A stretch of 64,000 nucleotides of DNA, from assembly GCA_014800735.1 (NCBI GenBank), contig JAAVFP010000038.1:1-64000 (forward strand), in the 5' to 3' direction. Of this stretch, positions 18,654-27,711 are shown one piece after another. Position 1 is the stretch's first letter. The number at the start of each line of letters is the position of its first letter. The notes below the pieces were generated by a model. That model was not told the origin of the DNA, made no database searches, and saw only the letters and a program-made list of their open reading frames with translations. The position numbers and the translations under genes were made by a program. This DNA comes from Bacteroidales bacterium. Lineage in GTDB: Bacteria; Bacteroidota; Bacteroidia; Bacteroidales; Muribaculaceae.

Positions 18654-20087
18654 TTATTTCATGCGGATTTCGCGCGAGGGGTCGGTAATTTTCTTAATCT
18701 GGTCGATTACCACACCGGCTTCGGTGATGCCGCCGCTGCGGGCCTTCTGGAGCATGCCAAGGGCTTCGGTGAAGTTGCCTTCCTTGGCATGGATAATGCC
18801 CCAGGCATAGTCGGTGGCTGCGGAAGTCTGCACCTGGCCGAGGAACTCACGCGCGCTGCGAAGGTCGCCCTGGTTGATGGCCGAGTAGGCGGCGTTGGTG
18901 TTGGCCACGTCGGAGGTGGGGAACATGCGCGCGGCGGTGAAGAACACGTTGTCGTACTCGGGGCTGCCCTTGGGCAGGCTGTTGGCGAGCAGGAAGAACT
19001 CGTTGAGGCTGAGGTTGCGGGGATTGGACACCATTACGGCAGCGATTTCCTTCACGTCGTAGTAGCTGCGGATTTTGTAGGTGATGACATAGTCGGTGTG
19101 GCGCAGCATGGGATAAACGTTGGCCAGCAGGAACTTGTATGTGTCGGGGAAGCGCTTGCGGAGGGCATCGTTCTTCTTGTCGACGGCAATTGCCTTGTCG
19201 TCGATAAGGGCGATGATGGCGTCCTTGTCGTTGAGGGGCGATGTGGTGAGCCATTCGCGCAGGCCGGCCCAATCCTCGGCCACGAACGAAGTCTTGTAGA
19301 CCGAAGCGGGGAACGTAGCATGCTCGGCAACGTATTTCTTCACCACTTCGGTGCGGCCCTTGGCCAGACGCTCATTGCCGGCGTAGGAGCCTTCAGGCGA
19401 GGCGTAGCCGGTGAGCAGAATCTGCTCCACGGTAGCGTCGGGGTTGTTCTTGACTGCGTTGATGGTGCTGAGAATGGTGTCGAGCTCGGCCTGGTTGGCT
19501 TTGTAGGTCCAGTCGATGTCGGTGCGGCCAACTTTGAACACGATGTTGGCACGGCCGGAGAGGTTGAACACCTTGGCCACGGTGTCGTTGGGCTCGATGT
19601 ATTCGAACATCGAAGCGTCCTGGGTGAACACTGCGGGCGAGAAGTCCATGGCAGCTACGGGGTAGACGGCTGAGCGGCGGTCGCAGCCACACTCGCTGAC
19701 GGTGTCACAGAAAATAACGACGTCGGAAACTTCCATCCATGCTTTGTAGGGCACCTGCGAGCGATAGGCCGAAGGCTCCTTCTTGCCAGAGCGGAGAAGC
19801 ATTGCGCCGGCTTCGTTGTTGCGGGTGTGATAGTACCAATTGTTGCGACCGGCCACGGTGACGGGGGTCATGCGCAGGGTGTCGGTGGCATTGACGATGG
19901 CGGGGGTGAGGACCACGGCCTTGTTGGTGGGCACGCTGTAGTTGGAGGGGTCGATGTTGAAGGATACGACCACTGACTGGTCGGCGCGCTTGACGGCGAG
20001 GTCCGACACATAGGTATTTGCAGTCTGTGCTCCGGCAGAAACGGTCAGAGCGGATGCGAGTGATATCAGAAGCTGTTTCTTGTTCAT
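18654..20087 (-). CDS. DUF3868/OmpA-like fimbrial-locus protein (copy 2)
   Basis: TYVSDLAVKRADQSVVVSFNIDPSNYSVPTNKAVVLTPAIV; LLTGYASPEGSYAGNERLAKGRTEVVKKYV parallels copy 1. Confidence 0.85.
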   Translation of the reverse strand: MNKKQLLISLASALTVSAGAQTANTYVSDLAVKRADQSVVVSFNIDPSNYSVPTNKAVVLTPAIVNATDTLRMTPVTVAGRNNWYYHTRNNEAGAMLLRSGKKEPSAYRSQVPYKAWMEVSDVVIFCDTVSECGCDRRSAVYPVAAMDFSPAVFTQDASMFEYIEPNDTVAKVFNLSGRANIVFKVGRTDIDWTYKANQAELDTILSTINAVKNNPDATVEQILLTGYASPEGSYAGNERLAKGRTEVVKKYVAEHATFPASVYKTSFVAEDWAGLREWLTTSPLNDKDAIIALIDDKAIAVDKKNDALRKRFPDTYKFLLANVYPMLRHTDYVITYKIRSYYDVKEIAAVMVSNPRNLSLNEFFLLANSLPKGSPEYDNVFFTAARMFPTSDVANTNAAYSAINQGDLRSAREFLGQVQTSAATDYAWGIIHAKEGNFTEALGMLQKARSGGITEAGVVIDQIKKITDPSREIRMK

Positions 20088-20099
20088 ACCGGTGCGAAT

Positions 20100-20681
20100 T
20101 TAGAATACGTAGACAATGTTGACGGCAGCCTTGGTGGGACCGAAGTAGTTGTGGTGCGAGTCGCTGGCAATTTTGGTGCCGCAGTTGGCGCAGGGATATG
20201 TGTCGTAGCGGGTGTAGACGTAGCCCAGGCCAATTTCAGCTTCGATATTCCAGTGGCGATGCACGGGCCATGCGTAGCCGTAGGAAATGCCGGCACCGGC
20301 AGCCCAGCCTTCGTAGCGGTGGTCGCGGAGCTTGTTGAAGTCGAGACCGAGGAATTTGAAGTCAACGTCGAAGTTGCCCACGTTGTACTGGCCGCCAAGG
20401 GCGTGAACACCGAAGAAGTGGCCTGCAAAGCGGCGGCACAGCCAGTAGCGGACCTCGGGTTGCACCAGGAAGTGCTTGTACTTGTGGTTGCGGATGGTCC
20501 AGAAATTCATCTGGGCAGTGAGGTCGAGGGTGACCTTCTTGGCCAATCCGGCCTCGACGCCGACGGCAGGACAGAGCGCGATGTCGGTGAGCAGATTGGA
20601 CTTGACTGCAACCTGCTGAGCCCTGGCGGGAACATGGAGCGCCGCAACCAGGAGAAAAAGGATCAATAGTTTTGTTTTCAT
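20100..20681 (-). CDS. DUF3575 domain-containing outer-membrane protein (copy 2)
   Basis: VAVKSNLLTDIALCPAVGVEAGLAKKVTLDLTAQMNFW; RHWNIEAEIGLGYVYTRYDTYPCANCGTKI. Confidence 0.88.
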   Translation of the reverse strand: MKTKLLILFLLVAALHVPARAQQVAVKSNLLTDIALCPAVGVEAGLAKKVTLDLTAQMNFWTIRNHKYKHFLVQPEVRYWLCRRFAGHFFGVHALGGQYNVGNFDVDFKFLGLDFNKLRDHRYEGWAAGAGISYGYAWPVHRHWNIEAEIGLGYVYTRYDTYPCANCGTKIASDSHHNYFGPTKAAVNIVYVF

Positions 20682-20761
20682 AGGAAACGGTTATGAATTA
20701 ATTGGCGCAAAATTAATGCTCAGGAAGCGATTATGCAAATAAATGTTGCTAATATGGCGAA

Positions 20762-20796
20762 AAAAAGCCCGGCGGCGCAGTGCCGACGGGCTTTTT
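20762..20796 (-). terminator. Intrinsic terminator of the tonB operon (bidirectional)
   Basis: AAAAAGCCCGGCGGC/GCCGACGGGCTTTTT, one mismatch, 5-nt loop. Confidence 0.85.
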
Positions 20797-20825
20797 GGAA
20801 AGAGTATGGAATTCAAAAGCGAATT

Positions 20826-21677
20826 TTACTGGAGCTTGAAGGTCACGGGCAGTGTGTAGGTTACCTTCACGGGCTGACCGTTGTTACGGCCGGGAATCCA
20901 TTTGGGCATAGCCTTGATCACACGGAGAGCCTCTTTGTCGAGAGCGGGGTGACGCTGGCGAACAACCTTCACGTTGGTGATAGAACCGTCGCGGTCAACA
21001 ACGAATTCAACAACCACACGACCCTGCACGCCTTCCTCGGAAGCAGCCGAAGGATAGACGATGTTGTCGGAGAGCCATTTGTACATTGCGGCCTCACCAC
21101 CGGGGAATTCCGGCTTCTGTTCAACCATTGCAATGCTCATGGGCTGCTCATCAACAACCTTGGGTTCTTCGATTACCTGCTCGGTAATTATGGTCTTGTT
21201 AAGGTCGTTGACACCTTCGGTAACGTCCACCGAACCGATGGCAGCTTCGTTTTCGAGTACCTTTTCGGTATCCTTAACCTGCTTGCTTTCGTCAATCTCT
21301 TCGTCCTGGACGATGAGAAGGTCGGTTACCTGCTGCGAGTTAGCAACTTCCTCGGGGGCGATGATTTCCTCGGGTTCTTCCTGAGGAACGAAGATTTCTT
21401 CTTCCTCCTCAATTTCCTCGTCGGGAACATCGTAGGTTACCACTTCCTGTTCGGTGGTGATAGCCACCTCGTCGTCCTCGGCCTTGGCGAATACGCCGGT
21501 GAGCGAAAGGATGAGCAGAACCAGGATGATGGCCACTGCGATGAGCACAGAGAGGATTGCTTTAGTGTGACGAGCGGGCGAAGCTTCGCGGAGCTTGTAA
21601 GCACCGAAGTCTTTGTTTTTACCTTCGAAGACTATATCGCGCCACTCTTTTGAAGTAAGATCTACGTCTTTTGCCAT
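20826..21677 (-). CDS. tonB: Energy transducer TonB
   Basis: C-terminal VQGRVVVEFVVDRDGSITNVKVVRQRHPALDKEALRVIKAMPKWIPGRNNGQPVKVTYTLPVTFKL. Confidence 0.95.
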   Translation of the reverse strand: MAKDVDLTSKEWRDIVFEGKNKDFGAYKLREASPARHTKAILSVLIAVAIILVLLILSLTGVFAKAEDDEVAITTEQEVVTYDVPDEEIEEEEEIFVPQEEPEEIIAPEEVANSQQVTDLLIVQDEEIDESKQVKDTEKVLENEAAIGSVDVTEGVNDLNKTIITEQVIEEPKVVDEQPMSIAMVEQKPEFPGGEAAMYKWLSDNIVYPSAASEEGVQGRVVVEFVVDRDGSITNVKVVRQRHPALDKEALRVIKAMPKWIPGRNNGQPVKVTYTLPVTFKLQ

Positions 21678-21691
21678 TGTAGTAGTATGGT

Positions 21692-22480
21692 TTAATTGTT
21701 AGTAGATTCTCCGGCAGGGCGAGCTGCAGTGGCTGCGGGACGCTGCTGGCGGACAGTGGGACGAATGATAGTTTCTCCGTTGGCCTGCTCGTAGTGACGA
21801 AGCAGAAGAGTGTCGGTAGCGGTGGGGAGCTCGATGCTGTAACGCGAAATCTGGTTGATGTTCATCTCGTCGAGAGCATTAATCAGACCTTCGTAGGTGG
21901 TATTAGGACCGGGCTTGATCACAACTACAGGACGAGTCTTGAGCGAGTCGGAAGCGTTTTCCTTAGCGCGCTTGTCGAATTCTTCCTTGGTGATTTGCTT
22001 ATTCTTCCACTGCTCCTTGAGCTTGGCATATTCTTCCATTACCTGTTCGTTCTTGGAACGGAGGATTTTGCGGATGCCCTGGGGTTCGTGGTTGACGTTA
22101 CCGATGAACTGCTCCTTGCGGAGGTAGTTTTTGGTCTGGAAAGTGGTATCGGCAATACCTTCGTAATAGTAGATATTGTGGATGGTCTTTCCGGTCTCGG
22201 CATCGACGCGGGGCTTGTCGCCGTTGTACTCGGTGTCGAGGATGAGCGTGATTGCTTCGGACTGCTTGGCCTGGCTCTGCTGCTCTTTCTTCACGTCCTC
22301 GTTGGTAGGAAGGACAATCTGGAGAGTCTGCGACTTAATCATCGTAGTACAGAGCATGAAGAAGGTGATCAGAAGCATGTTCATGTCCACCATGGGAGTA
22401 AAGTCCACATGGATAGACTTCTTTTTCTGGGCGCCTTTTTTCTTTTTGCCGCCCTTGTCAGAGGTATCTATTTGTGCCAT
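21692..22480 (-). CDS. exbD: Biopolymer transporter ExbD (long form)
   Basis: HVDFTPMVDMNMLLITFFMLCTTM. Confidence 0.92.
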   Translation of the reverse strand: MAQIDTSDKGGKKKKGAQKKKSIHVDFTPMVDMNMLLITFFMLCTTMIKSQTLQIVLPTNEDVKKEQQSQAKQSEAITLILDTEYNGDKPRVDAETGKTIHNIYYYEGIADTTFQTKNYLRKEQFIGNVNHEPQGIRKILRSKNEQVMEEYAKLKEQWKNKQITKEEFDKRAKENASDSLKTRPVVVIKPGPNTTYEGLINALDEMNINQISRYSIELPTATDTLLLRHYEQANGETIIRPTVRQQRPAATAARPAGESTNN

Positions 22481-22496
22481 TTTGACTTTACGTTAA

Positions 22497-23309
22497 TTAA
22501 TTGGTGGGTTCGTTTTCGGATTTCAGAGCGGTCATAAGGCTGAACTTGTTCAGCTTCATGGTCTGGAGATTATCGAACACCATCTGCACGGTGGTGAAGG
22601 GGGTGTCCTTGTCGGCTTTCACAGCGATACCCTGACCTTTACGCATGAGAGCGGTGTAGAGGTTAGCAACATTTGCGCGTTCCTCGGGCGTGAGGCCTTC
22701 GGTCTGCTCGGTGTTGATGCGCTGGGCAACGTTGTAGATAGCCTGGAGCCACACCTGGAAGTCGTTGAGACGACCGTTGCGGTCCTTGTTACCATCGATA
22801 GGAATTCCGACACGGGGGTTGGTCATGTCGCCCATGAACTTGTCGCGCTCGGTGATTGACATCGAGAGAACTGCGGGAAGTTCGGTGAAGGGCACACCAA
22901 TCATGTTGCTGGTGCGGAATTCTTGCTTCTGGCGAGCGTTGAGAGAAATGGGGTTGTTCTTGTGCTGCTCGTTGTAAACGGCCAGTGCTTCGTCGAGCAT
23001 CATACCGCGAATTTTTTCGCTGGAGAGTGTCGAGTCGGCATCGCCGGTGAACGAGATGAAGAGTTTACCTTCTGCAATGGCCGGGTCTTCGAGTTTGCCG
23101 GATTTATCGGCGGAGGACACGAGGACAGTGACCAGGTTGTTCATCGGCACCTTTTCTTCAGAAACCGAAGAAGGGGTGTAGACGATTGTAGGCTCCTTCT
23201 GTAAGAAGGTTGAAGTCAACATGAAGAAAGTAAGCAAAAGAACAGTCACGTCGCTCATCGCCGTCATGTCGATGAGTGTACTTTTCTTTTTGATTTTTAC
23301 TTTTCCCAT
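22497..23309 (-). CDS. exbD: Biopolymer transporter ExbD (long form, second copy)
   Basis: STLIDMTAMSDVTVLLLTFFMLTSTF. Confidence 0.92.
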   Translation of the reverse strand: MGKVKIKKKSTLIDMTAMSDVTVLLLTFFMLTSTFLQKEPTIVYTPSSVSEEKVPMNNLVTVLVSSADKSGKLEDPAIAEGKLFISFTGDADSTLSSEKIRGMMLDEALAVYNEQHKNNPISLNARQKQEFRTSNMIGVPFTELPAVLSMSITERDKFMGDMTNPRVGIPIDGNKDRNGRLNDFQVWLQAIYNVAQRINTEQTEGLTPEERANVANLYTALMRKGQGIAVKADKDTPFTTVQMVFDNLQTMKLNKFSLMTALKSENEPTN

Positions 23310-23360
23310 ATTTACCTGTTTTAGTTGGTTTTAGTTGACTGATAAACGGATAAACAGGGA

Positions 23361-24179
23361 TTAGTGGGTAGCGGCAAATGTCTGCACGATGGAGAAACCA
23401 ATTTCGTCGATAGCGTAGGTGAGGTTATCGATCTTGTTGGTGTAGTAGTTGTAGAAGATTACAGCGAAAGCACCGGTTGCGATACCGAAGGCGGTGTTGA
23501 TAAGAGCCTCGGAGATACCGGTGGAGAGCTCGGTGGAGTCAGGAGCACCGGACTGCGACAGAGCCTGGAACGATTTGATCATACCCATTACAGTACCGAG
23601 AAGACCAACGAGAGTACCGAGGGTGGTCATGGTAGCGAGGATGGGGAGGTTCTGCTGGAGGGTAGGCATTTCGAGAGCGGTAGCTTCTTCAACCTGCTTC
23701 TGGAGGTTGGCAATCTTCTGCTCCTTGCTGAGGGTGGTGTTCTGGTCCATTTCAGCGTAGCGGATGAGAGCGGAGTCAACAACAGCGGCTACGGAACCTT
23801 TCTGCTTAGCGCAGAGGGCGCGGGCACCGGCGATGTCGTTCTTTTCGAGGCAAGCCTTCACACCGGCAACGAACTTGGCGATGTTGCCTTTACCTTTAGC
23901 GGAGTTGAGGGCGATGTAGCGTTCAACAGCGAGAACGATAACGGTGAGGAAGAGGGTCTGGAGAACAGGCACGATGAAGCCACCTTTGTAGATGGTGCCC
24001 CAGAGGTTCTGAGGATGGCCGTCTTCGTCGAAGTGCATGTCGTTGCCGAACCAGAAGATGAAGAGACATACTGCGATGCAGGCGCAGATGATGATTACCC
24101 AAGCGGCGTTCTTAATGCCAGGGGCGTTGTTTTTTGCGCTGGGCTGTTTAGCCTTAGCGGCGGGCTTTTGAGCTTCCAT
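23361..24179 (-). CDS. exbB: MotA/TolQ/ExbB proton channel family protein
   Basis: LPILATMTTLGTLVGLLGTVMGMIKSFQALS..GISEALINTAFGIATGAFAVIFYNYY. Confidence 0.93.
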   Translation of the reverse strand: MEAQKPAAKAKQPSAKNNAPGIKNAAWVIIICACIAVCLFIFWFGNDMHFDEDGHPQNLWGTIYKGGFIVPVLQTLFLTVIVLAVERYIALNSAKGKGNIAKFVAGVKACLEKNDIAGARALCAKQKGSVAAVVDSALIRYAEMDQNTTLSKEQKIANLQKQVEEATALEMPTLQQNLPILATMTTLGTLVGLLGTVMGMIKSFQALSQSGAPDSTELSTGISEALINTAFGIATGAFAVIFYNYYTNKIDNLTYAIDEIGFSIVQTFAATH

Positions 24180-24354
24180 AATTGTTTAAGATGTACTGAA
24201 AAAAATTAAGTGTATTAGTTAATTATTGATAACTTGCGTATTTTAATTTTCAGACGGAAGATACGTTTTTCTGGTATTCCCGGCTGTTAGATTGAGTCAT
24301 ATGACCGGTATTGATTAAAGTGCTTTTTGGCGGAAGCCTCGATAAACAATGCTA

Positions 24355-24385
24355 CAAAATTAAGAAGTTGTTTTTAACTTGCAAA
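24355..24385 (-). promoter_or_regulatory. Promoter of the exbB-exbD-exbD-tonB operon
   Basis: Minus strand TTTG-N19-TAATTTTG (24385-24382 / 24362-24355). Confidence 0.6.
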
Positions 24386-24508
24386 ATATTTAAGGGTGTT
24401 TTTTGCCCTACGAGTAGTTTTTTGAGGCTTTTTGGCATTTTTCGGTTCTCATTTCAGCTAATAAACGTTAATTTGGGTTAAGGAGGGTTTTATTCACCCT
24501 GCTCTACC

Positions 24509-25519
24509 CTATCGGTCGAGTTGGCTGAAGCGGCGCTTGCCCCGCAGGTAGTACTGCGAGAGCAGCGAGGGAGCCTCCGGCAGCAGGTTGCGGTCGGGAT
24601 GGTCGGTATAGTTGCGGCGCATGCGGGCAAAATCGCGGTGTGCGCGCACTATTGCGGCAGCGTTGGCAAGGTCGAACGTCGCCACGAATTTCGCCCAGGC
24701 CAGGGTGTCGAGCAGTCGGCGTTTTATCAGGAAACGGCGCCCGGTGGCCTCCGGCAGGTTCTTGTGCAGCATCAGCAGGTTGTTGCGGAAGTTGAGATAG
24801 GTTTTGCGCGGGTTCTCGGCCGGCAGCGAGCCACCGCCCAGGTGGTAGACCACGGACGCAGGCACGGCGCAGATGCGGTATCCGGCCAGACGGATGCGCC
24901 AGCAAAGGTCGATTTCCTCCATGTGGGCGAAGAAGTCAGGGTCAAGGCCTCCACACCTTATATATATATGCGGGAGCACCATCAGTGCCGCGCCGGTGGC
25001 CCAATGGATGTCGGCCACGGAGTCGTACTGTCCTTCGTCGCGCTCGCATGTGGCAAAAATGCGGCCGCGGCAGTAGGGGTAGCCGTTACAATCCAGATAG
25101 CCGCCGGAAGCCCCGGCATATTCGAAAGTGTCGGGGCGCGTATAGCTGAGCACTTTGGGCTGGCAGGCGGCCACGTCGGGATTAGCCTGCATGAAGTCAA
25201 AAAGCGTGCGGTCCCATCCCGGGGTGGTGGCTACGTCGGAGTTCAGCAGCACGACGTAGTCGAAGCGGTCGGCCACGGCGGCGATGGCGCGGTTGTAGCC
25301 CTCGGCGAAACCGTAGTTCTTGTCGAGCAGCATCAGTTCCACTTGCTCGGGGGTAAAGGCTGAGCGGACGTAGTCCACAGAGCCATCGGTGCTTCCGTTG
25401 TCGGCCAGAATTATACGCGACAGGGCGAGGTCGGTCGTGGCGACCACTTTCGGCAGATATTCGGGCAGCAGCTTGGCACCGTTCCAGTTGAGTATGATTA
25501 CAGCAATAGCGGGAGTCAT
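24509..25519 (-). CDS. Glycosyltransferase family 2
   Basis: AVIILNWNGAKLLPEYLPKVVATTDLALSRIILADNGSTDGSVDYV; start at 25519 (ORF opens at 25549) gives an ATGA-type overlap. Confidence 0.92.
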   Translation of the reverse strand: MTPAIAVIILNWNGAKLLPEYLPKVVATTDLALSRIILADNGSTDGSVDYVRSAFTPEQVELMLLDKNYGFAEGYNRAIAAVADRFDYVVLLNSDVATTPGWDRTLFDFMQANPDVAACQPKVLSYTRPDTFEYAGASGGYLDCNGYPYCRGRIFATCERDEGQYDSVADIHWATGAALMVLPHIYIRCGGLDPDFFAHMEEIDLCWRIRLAGYRICAVPASVVYHLGGGSLPAENPRKTYLNFRNNLLMLHKNLPEATGRRFLIKRRLLDTLAWAKFVATFDLANAAAIVRAHRDFARMRRNYTDHPDRNLLPEAPSLLSQYYLRGKRRFSQLDR

Positions 25520-26415
25520 TCCAGAGGTAAGGTTACGGGATTTTTCCATCGGTTGTGGGTCCAGAGCCAGTCGGCGGGGTCGCGTGTGATGGTGGTCTGG
25601 AGCATGCGGGCGTAGGTGCGGGTCACCTCGTGCTCGGGCAGGTCGGCGGCATTGTCGGCTATGGGCCGCACCACGATGCGGTAGTGGCCGCGGGCAGTGT
25701 GGGCGAGGTCCCAGTACACCACGGCCATGCCAAGCTTGCGTGCCAGAGTTTCAGTGCCGCTGATGAATGCCGTAGGGCGGTTTAGGAACATCAGGGGCAC
25801 TGTGGGGTCGCCGTGGCTGGGTTTCTGGTCGCTCATGAAGCCTGTGACGGTGCACACTCCCTGGCGGCGCTTCATGATGAGTTCGCGCAGGGCCGTGGCC
25901 TTGGGGATGGACACCGAACCAAACCGGCCGCGCACGCGCAGCATAAGGCGGTCGAAGGCACGGTTGCGCAGGGGGCGGTAGATCTGCCCGAAGGAGCAGT
26001 CGGCACCATTGGCCACATGCAGAGTAACGGATGGCGCCCACTCCCAGTTGAAGCAGTGCGAGAAGTAGACCACCACCGAGCGGCCTGCGGCAATGTGGCG
26101 CTCAATCACGTCCACACCCTCGAACACGAAGCGGCGCTCCACCTCGCGGTCGGATATGTAGAGCAACTTGATGGTTTCAACAACGTAGTCGGCGAAGTTG
26201 CGGTAGAAACGGCGCGCGGTTGCCCGGCGGTCGGCCCCGGTCATATCCGGAAACGACGCGGTCAGGTTGCGGTCCACGAGCTTGCGGCGGTAGCGCACCA
26301 CGTGGTAAATGAGCACGAACAGAATATCAGCAAGCACATAGAGCGCCCTCAGCGGCAGCAGCGCAAGGGGATAAATCAGGGCAAGGAGCGCGTAGTATGT
26401 CAGGCGCTCTTTCAT
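25516..26415 (-). CDS. LpxL/HtrB-like lysophospholipid/lipid A acyltransferase
   Basis: VVRYRRKLVDRNLTASFPDM..FSHCFNWEWAPSVTL..LMKRRQGVCTVTGFMSDQKPSHGDPTVPLMFLNRPTAFISGTETLARK. Confidence 0.88.
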   Translation of the reverse strand: MKERLTYYALLALIYPLALLPLRALYVLADILFVLIYHVVRYRRKLVDRNLTASFPDMTGADRRATARRFYRNFADYVVETIKLLYISDREVERRFVFEGVDVIERHIAAGRSVVVYFSHCFNWEWAPSVTLHVANGADCSFGQIYRPLRNRAFDRLMLRVRGRFGSVSIPKATALRELIMKRRQGVCTVTGFMSDQKPSHGDPTVPLMFLNRPTAFISGTETLARKLGMAVVYWDLAHTARGHYRIVVRPIADNAADLPEHEVTRTYARMLQTTITRDPADWLWTHNRWKNPVTLPLE

Positions 26416-27710
26416 GCGATAGGGGTGGCTTTGATGGTTTCGCCGTCGGGCAGCAAGGAGTCCAGGCGCAGCGGAGCCACAGTGTTGTCAAAATCCTGGC
26501 CGAGGTCCACCTGGATGCGCAGGTAGTTGTCCGTGAATCCGCCAAGAGGCTTACCCTCCACCGAGTGCTCGAGCAGCACAGGGCGCACCGAGCCCAGAAA
26601 ACGACGGGCGAACTCGGCATGCTTGCGTGCGCTCACCTCGTGCATGATAGCTGAACGGCGGTGTTTGTCCTCCTGGCTCACGATGTGGTCGATGGTCAGA
26701 GCGCGGGTGCCGGGACGCTCGCTGTAGGGGAACACGTGCAGATGGCTGATGTCCAGACTCTCAACAAAGCTTTTGGAAGCCTCGAAGCGCTCAGGCGTTT
26801 CGCCACGCGCACCCACAATAAGGTCCACACCGATGAAAGCGTCGGGCAGCACACGGCGCACCCGCTCCACCTTGGCGCGGAACAGGGCCGTGTCGTAGCG
26901 CCGACGCATCAGCGCCAGCACGTCGTCCGAACCGCTTTGCAGCGGGATGTGGAAATGCGGCATGAAGCTGCGCGAGGTGCCCACGAAGTCGATGAGCTCG
27001 TCGGTGAGAAGATTGGGTTCGATGGACGAAATGCGATAGCGTTCGATACCCTCCACACGGTCCAGTTCGCGGCAGAGGTCCAGAAAATTATCATCGCGGC
27101 CGTGGCCGAAGTCGCCGATGTTCACACCTGTTATCACAATTTCTTTACCACCCAGCCCCGCAGCTTTCTCGGCCTCGGCCACAATCTGGGCTATGGTGCC
27201 GCTGCGGCTGCGGCCGCGGGCCTTGGGGATGGTGCAGTAGGTGCACCAGTAGTCGCAGCCGTCCTGCACCTTGAGGAAAAAGCGCGTACGGTCGCCGCGC
27301 GAGCACGATGGCATAAAATCCGTGAGCTCCTTTGCCTCGGGCACCACGCACACCGGGCTATGCTCGGCCAGATAGCGCTCGGCATAGTCCACCAGGGCCA
27401 GCTTGCCGTTCACCCCGGCCACCACAGCCACACCGGGCAGAGCGCGGAGCTCCTCGGGTTTGAGCTGCGCGTAGCAACCGGTCACCATAATCAGTGCATC
27501 CGGGTAGCGGCGGTTGAAGCTGCGGATGGTGGAGCGGCACTTGCGGTCGGCTTCAGCCGTCACGGAGCAACTGTTCACAATAATCAGATCGGGCACTTCG
27601 CCCTGCCCTACTGCCGTGGCAATTCCGCGCTCCTCGAAGAGCCCGGCCACCGAAGCAGTCTCGGCAAAGTTGAGTTTACACCCGAAAGTATGGTAAAGAG
27701 CTTTTAGCAT
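26412..27710 (-). CDS. mtaB: tRNA t6A37 methylthiotransferase MtaB
   Basis: HTFGCKLNFAETA; radical-SAM CDYWCTYCTIP; PDLIIVNSCSVTAEADRKCR; start refined to 27710. Confidence 0.93.
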   Translation of the reverse strand: MLKALYHTFGCKLNFAETASVAGLFEERGIATAVGQGEVPDLIIVNSCSVTAEADRKCRSTIRSFNRRYPDALIMVTGCYAQLKPEELRALPGVAVVAGVNGKLALVDYAERYLAEHSPVCVVPEAKELTDFMPSCSRGDRTRFFLKVQDGCDYWCTYCTIPKARGRSRSGTIAQIVAEAEKAAGLGGKEIVITGVNIGDFGHGRDDNFLDLCRELDRVEGIERYRISSIEPNLLTDELIDFVGTSRSFMPHFHIPLQSGSDDVLALMRRRYDTALFRAKVERVRRVLPDAFIGVDLIVGARGETPERFEASKSFVESLDISHLHVFPYSERPGTRALTIDHIVSQEDKHRRSAIMHEVSARKHAEFARRFLGSVRPVLLEHSVEGKPLGGFTDNYLRIQVDLGQDFDNTVAPLRLDSLLPDGETIKATPIA

Positions 27711-27711
27711 G

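Noticed and set aside
18365-18688. 107-aa ORF across the tandem repeats
   Set aside because: Its repeats (SRPTCQRHVHTDFA) only reflect the DNA repeat; no start context or domain.
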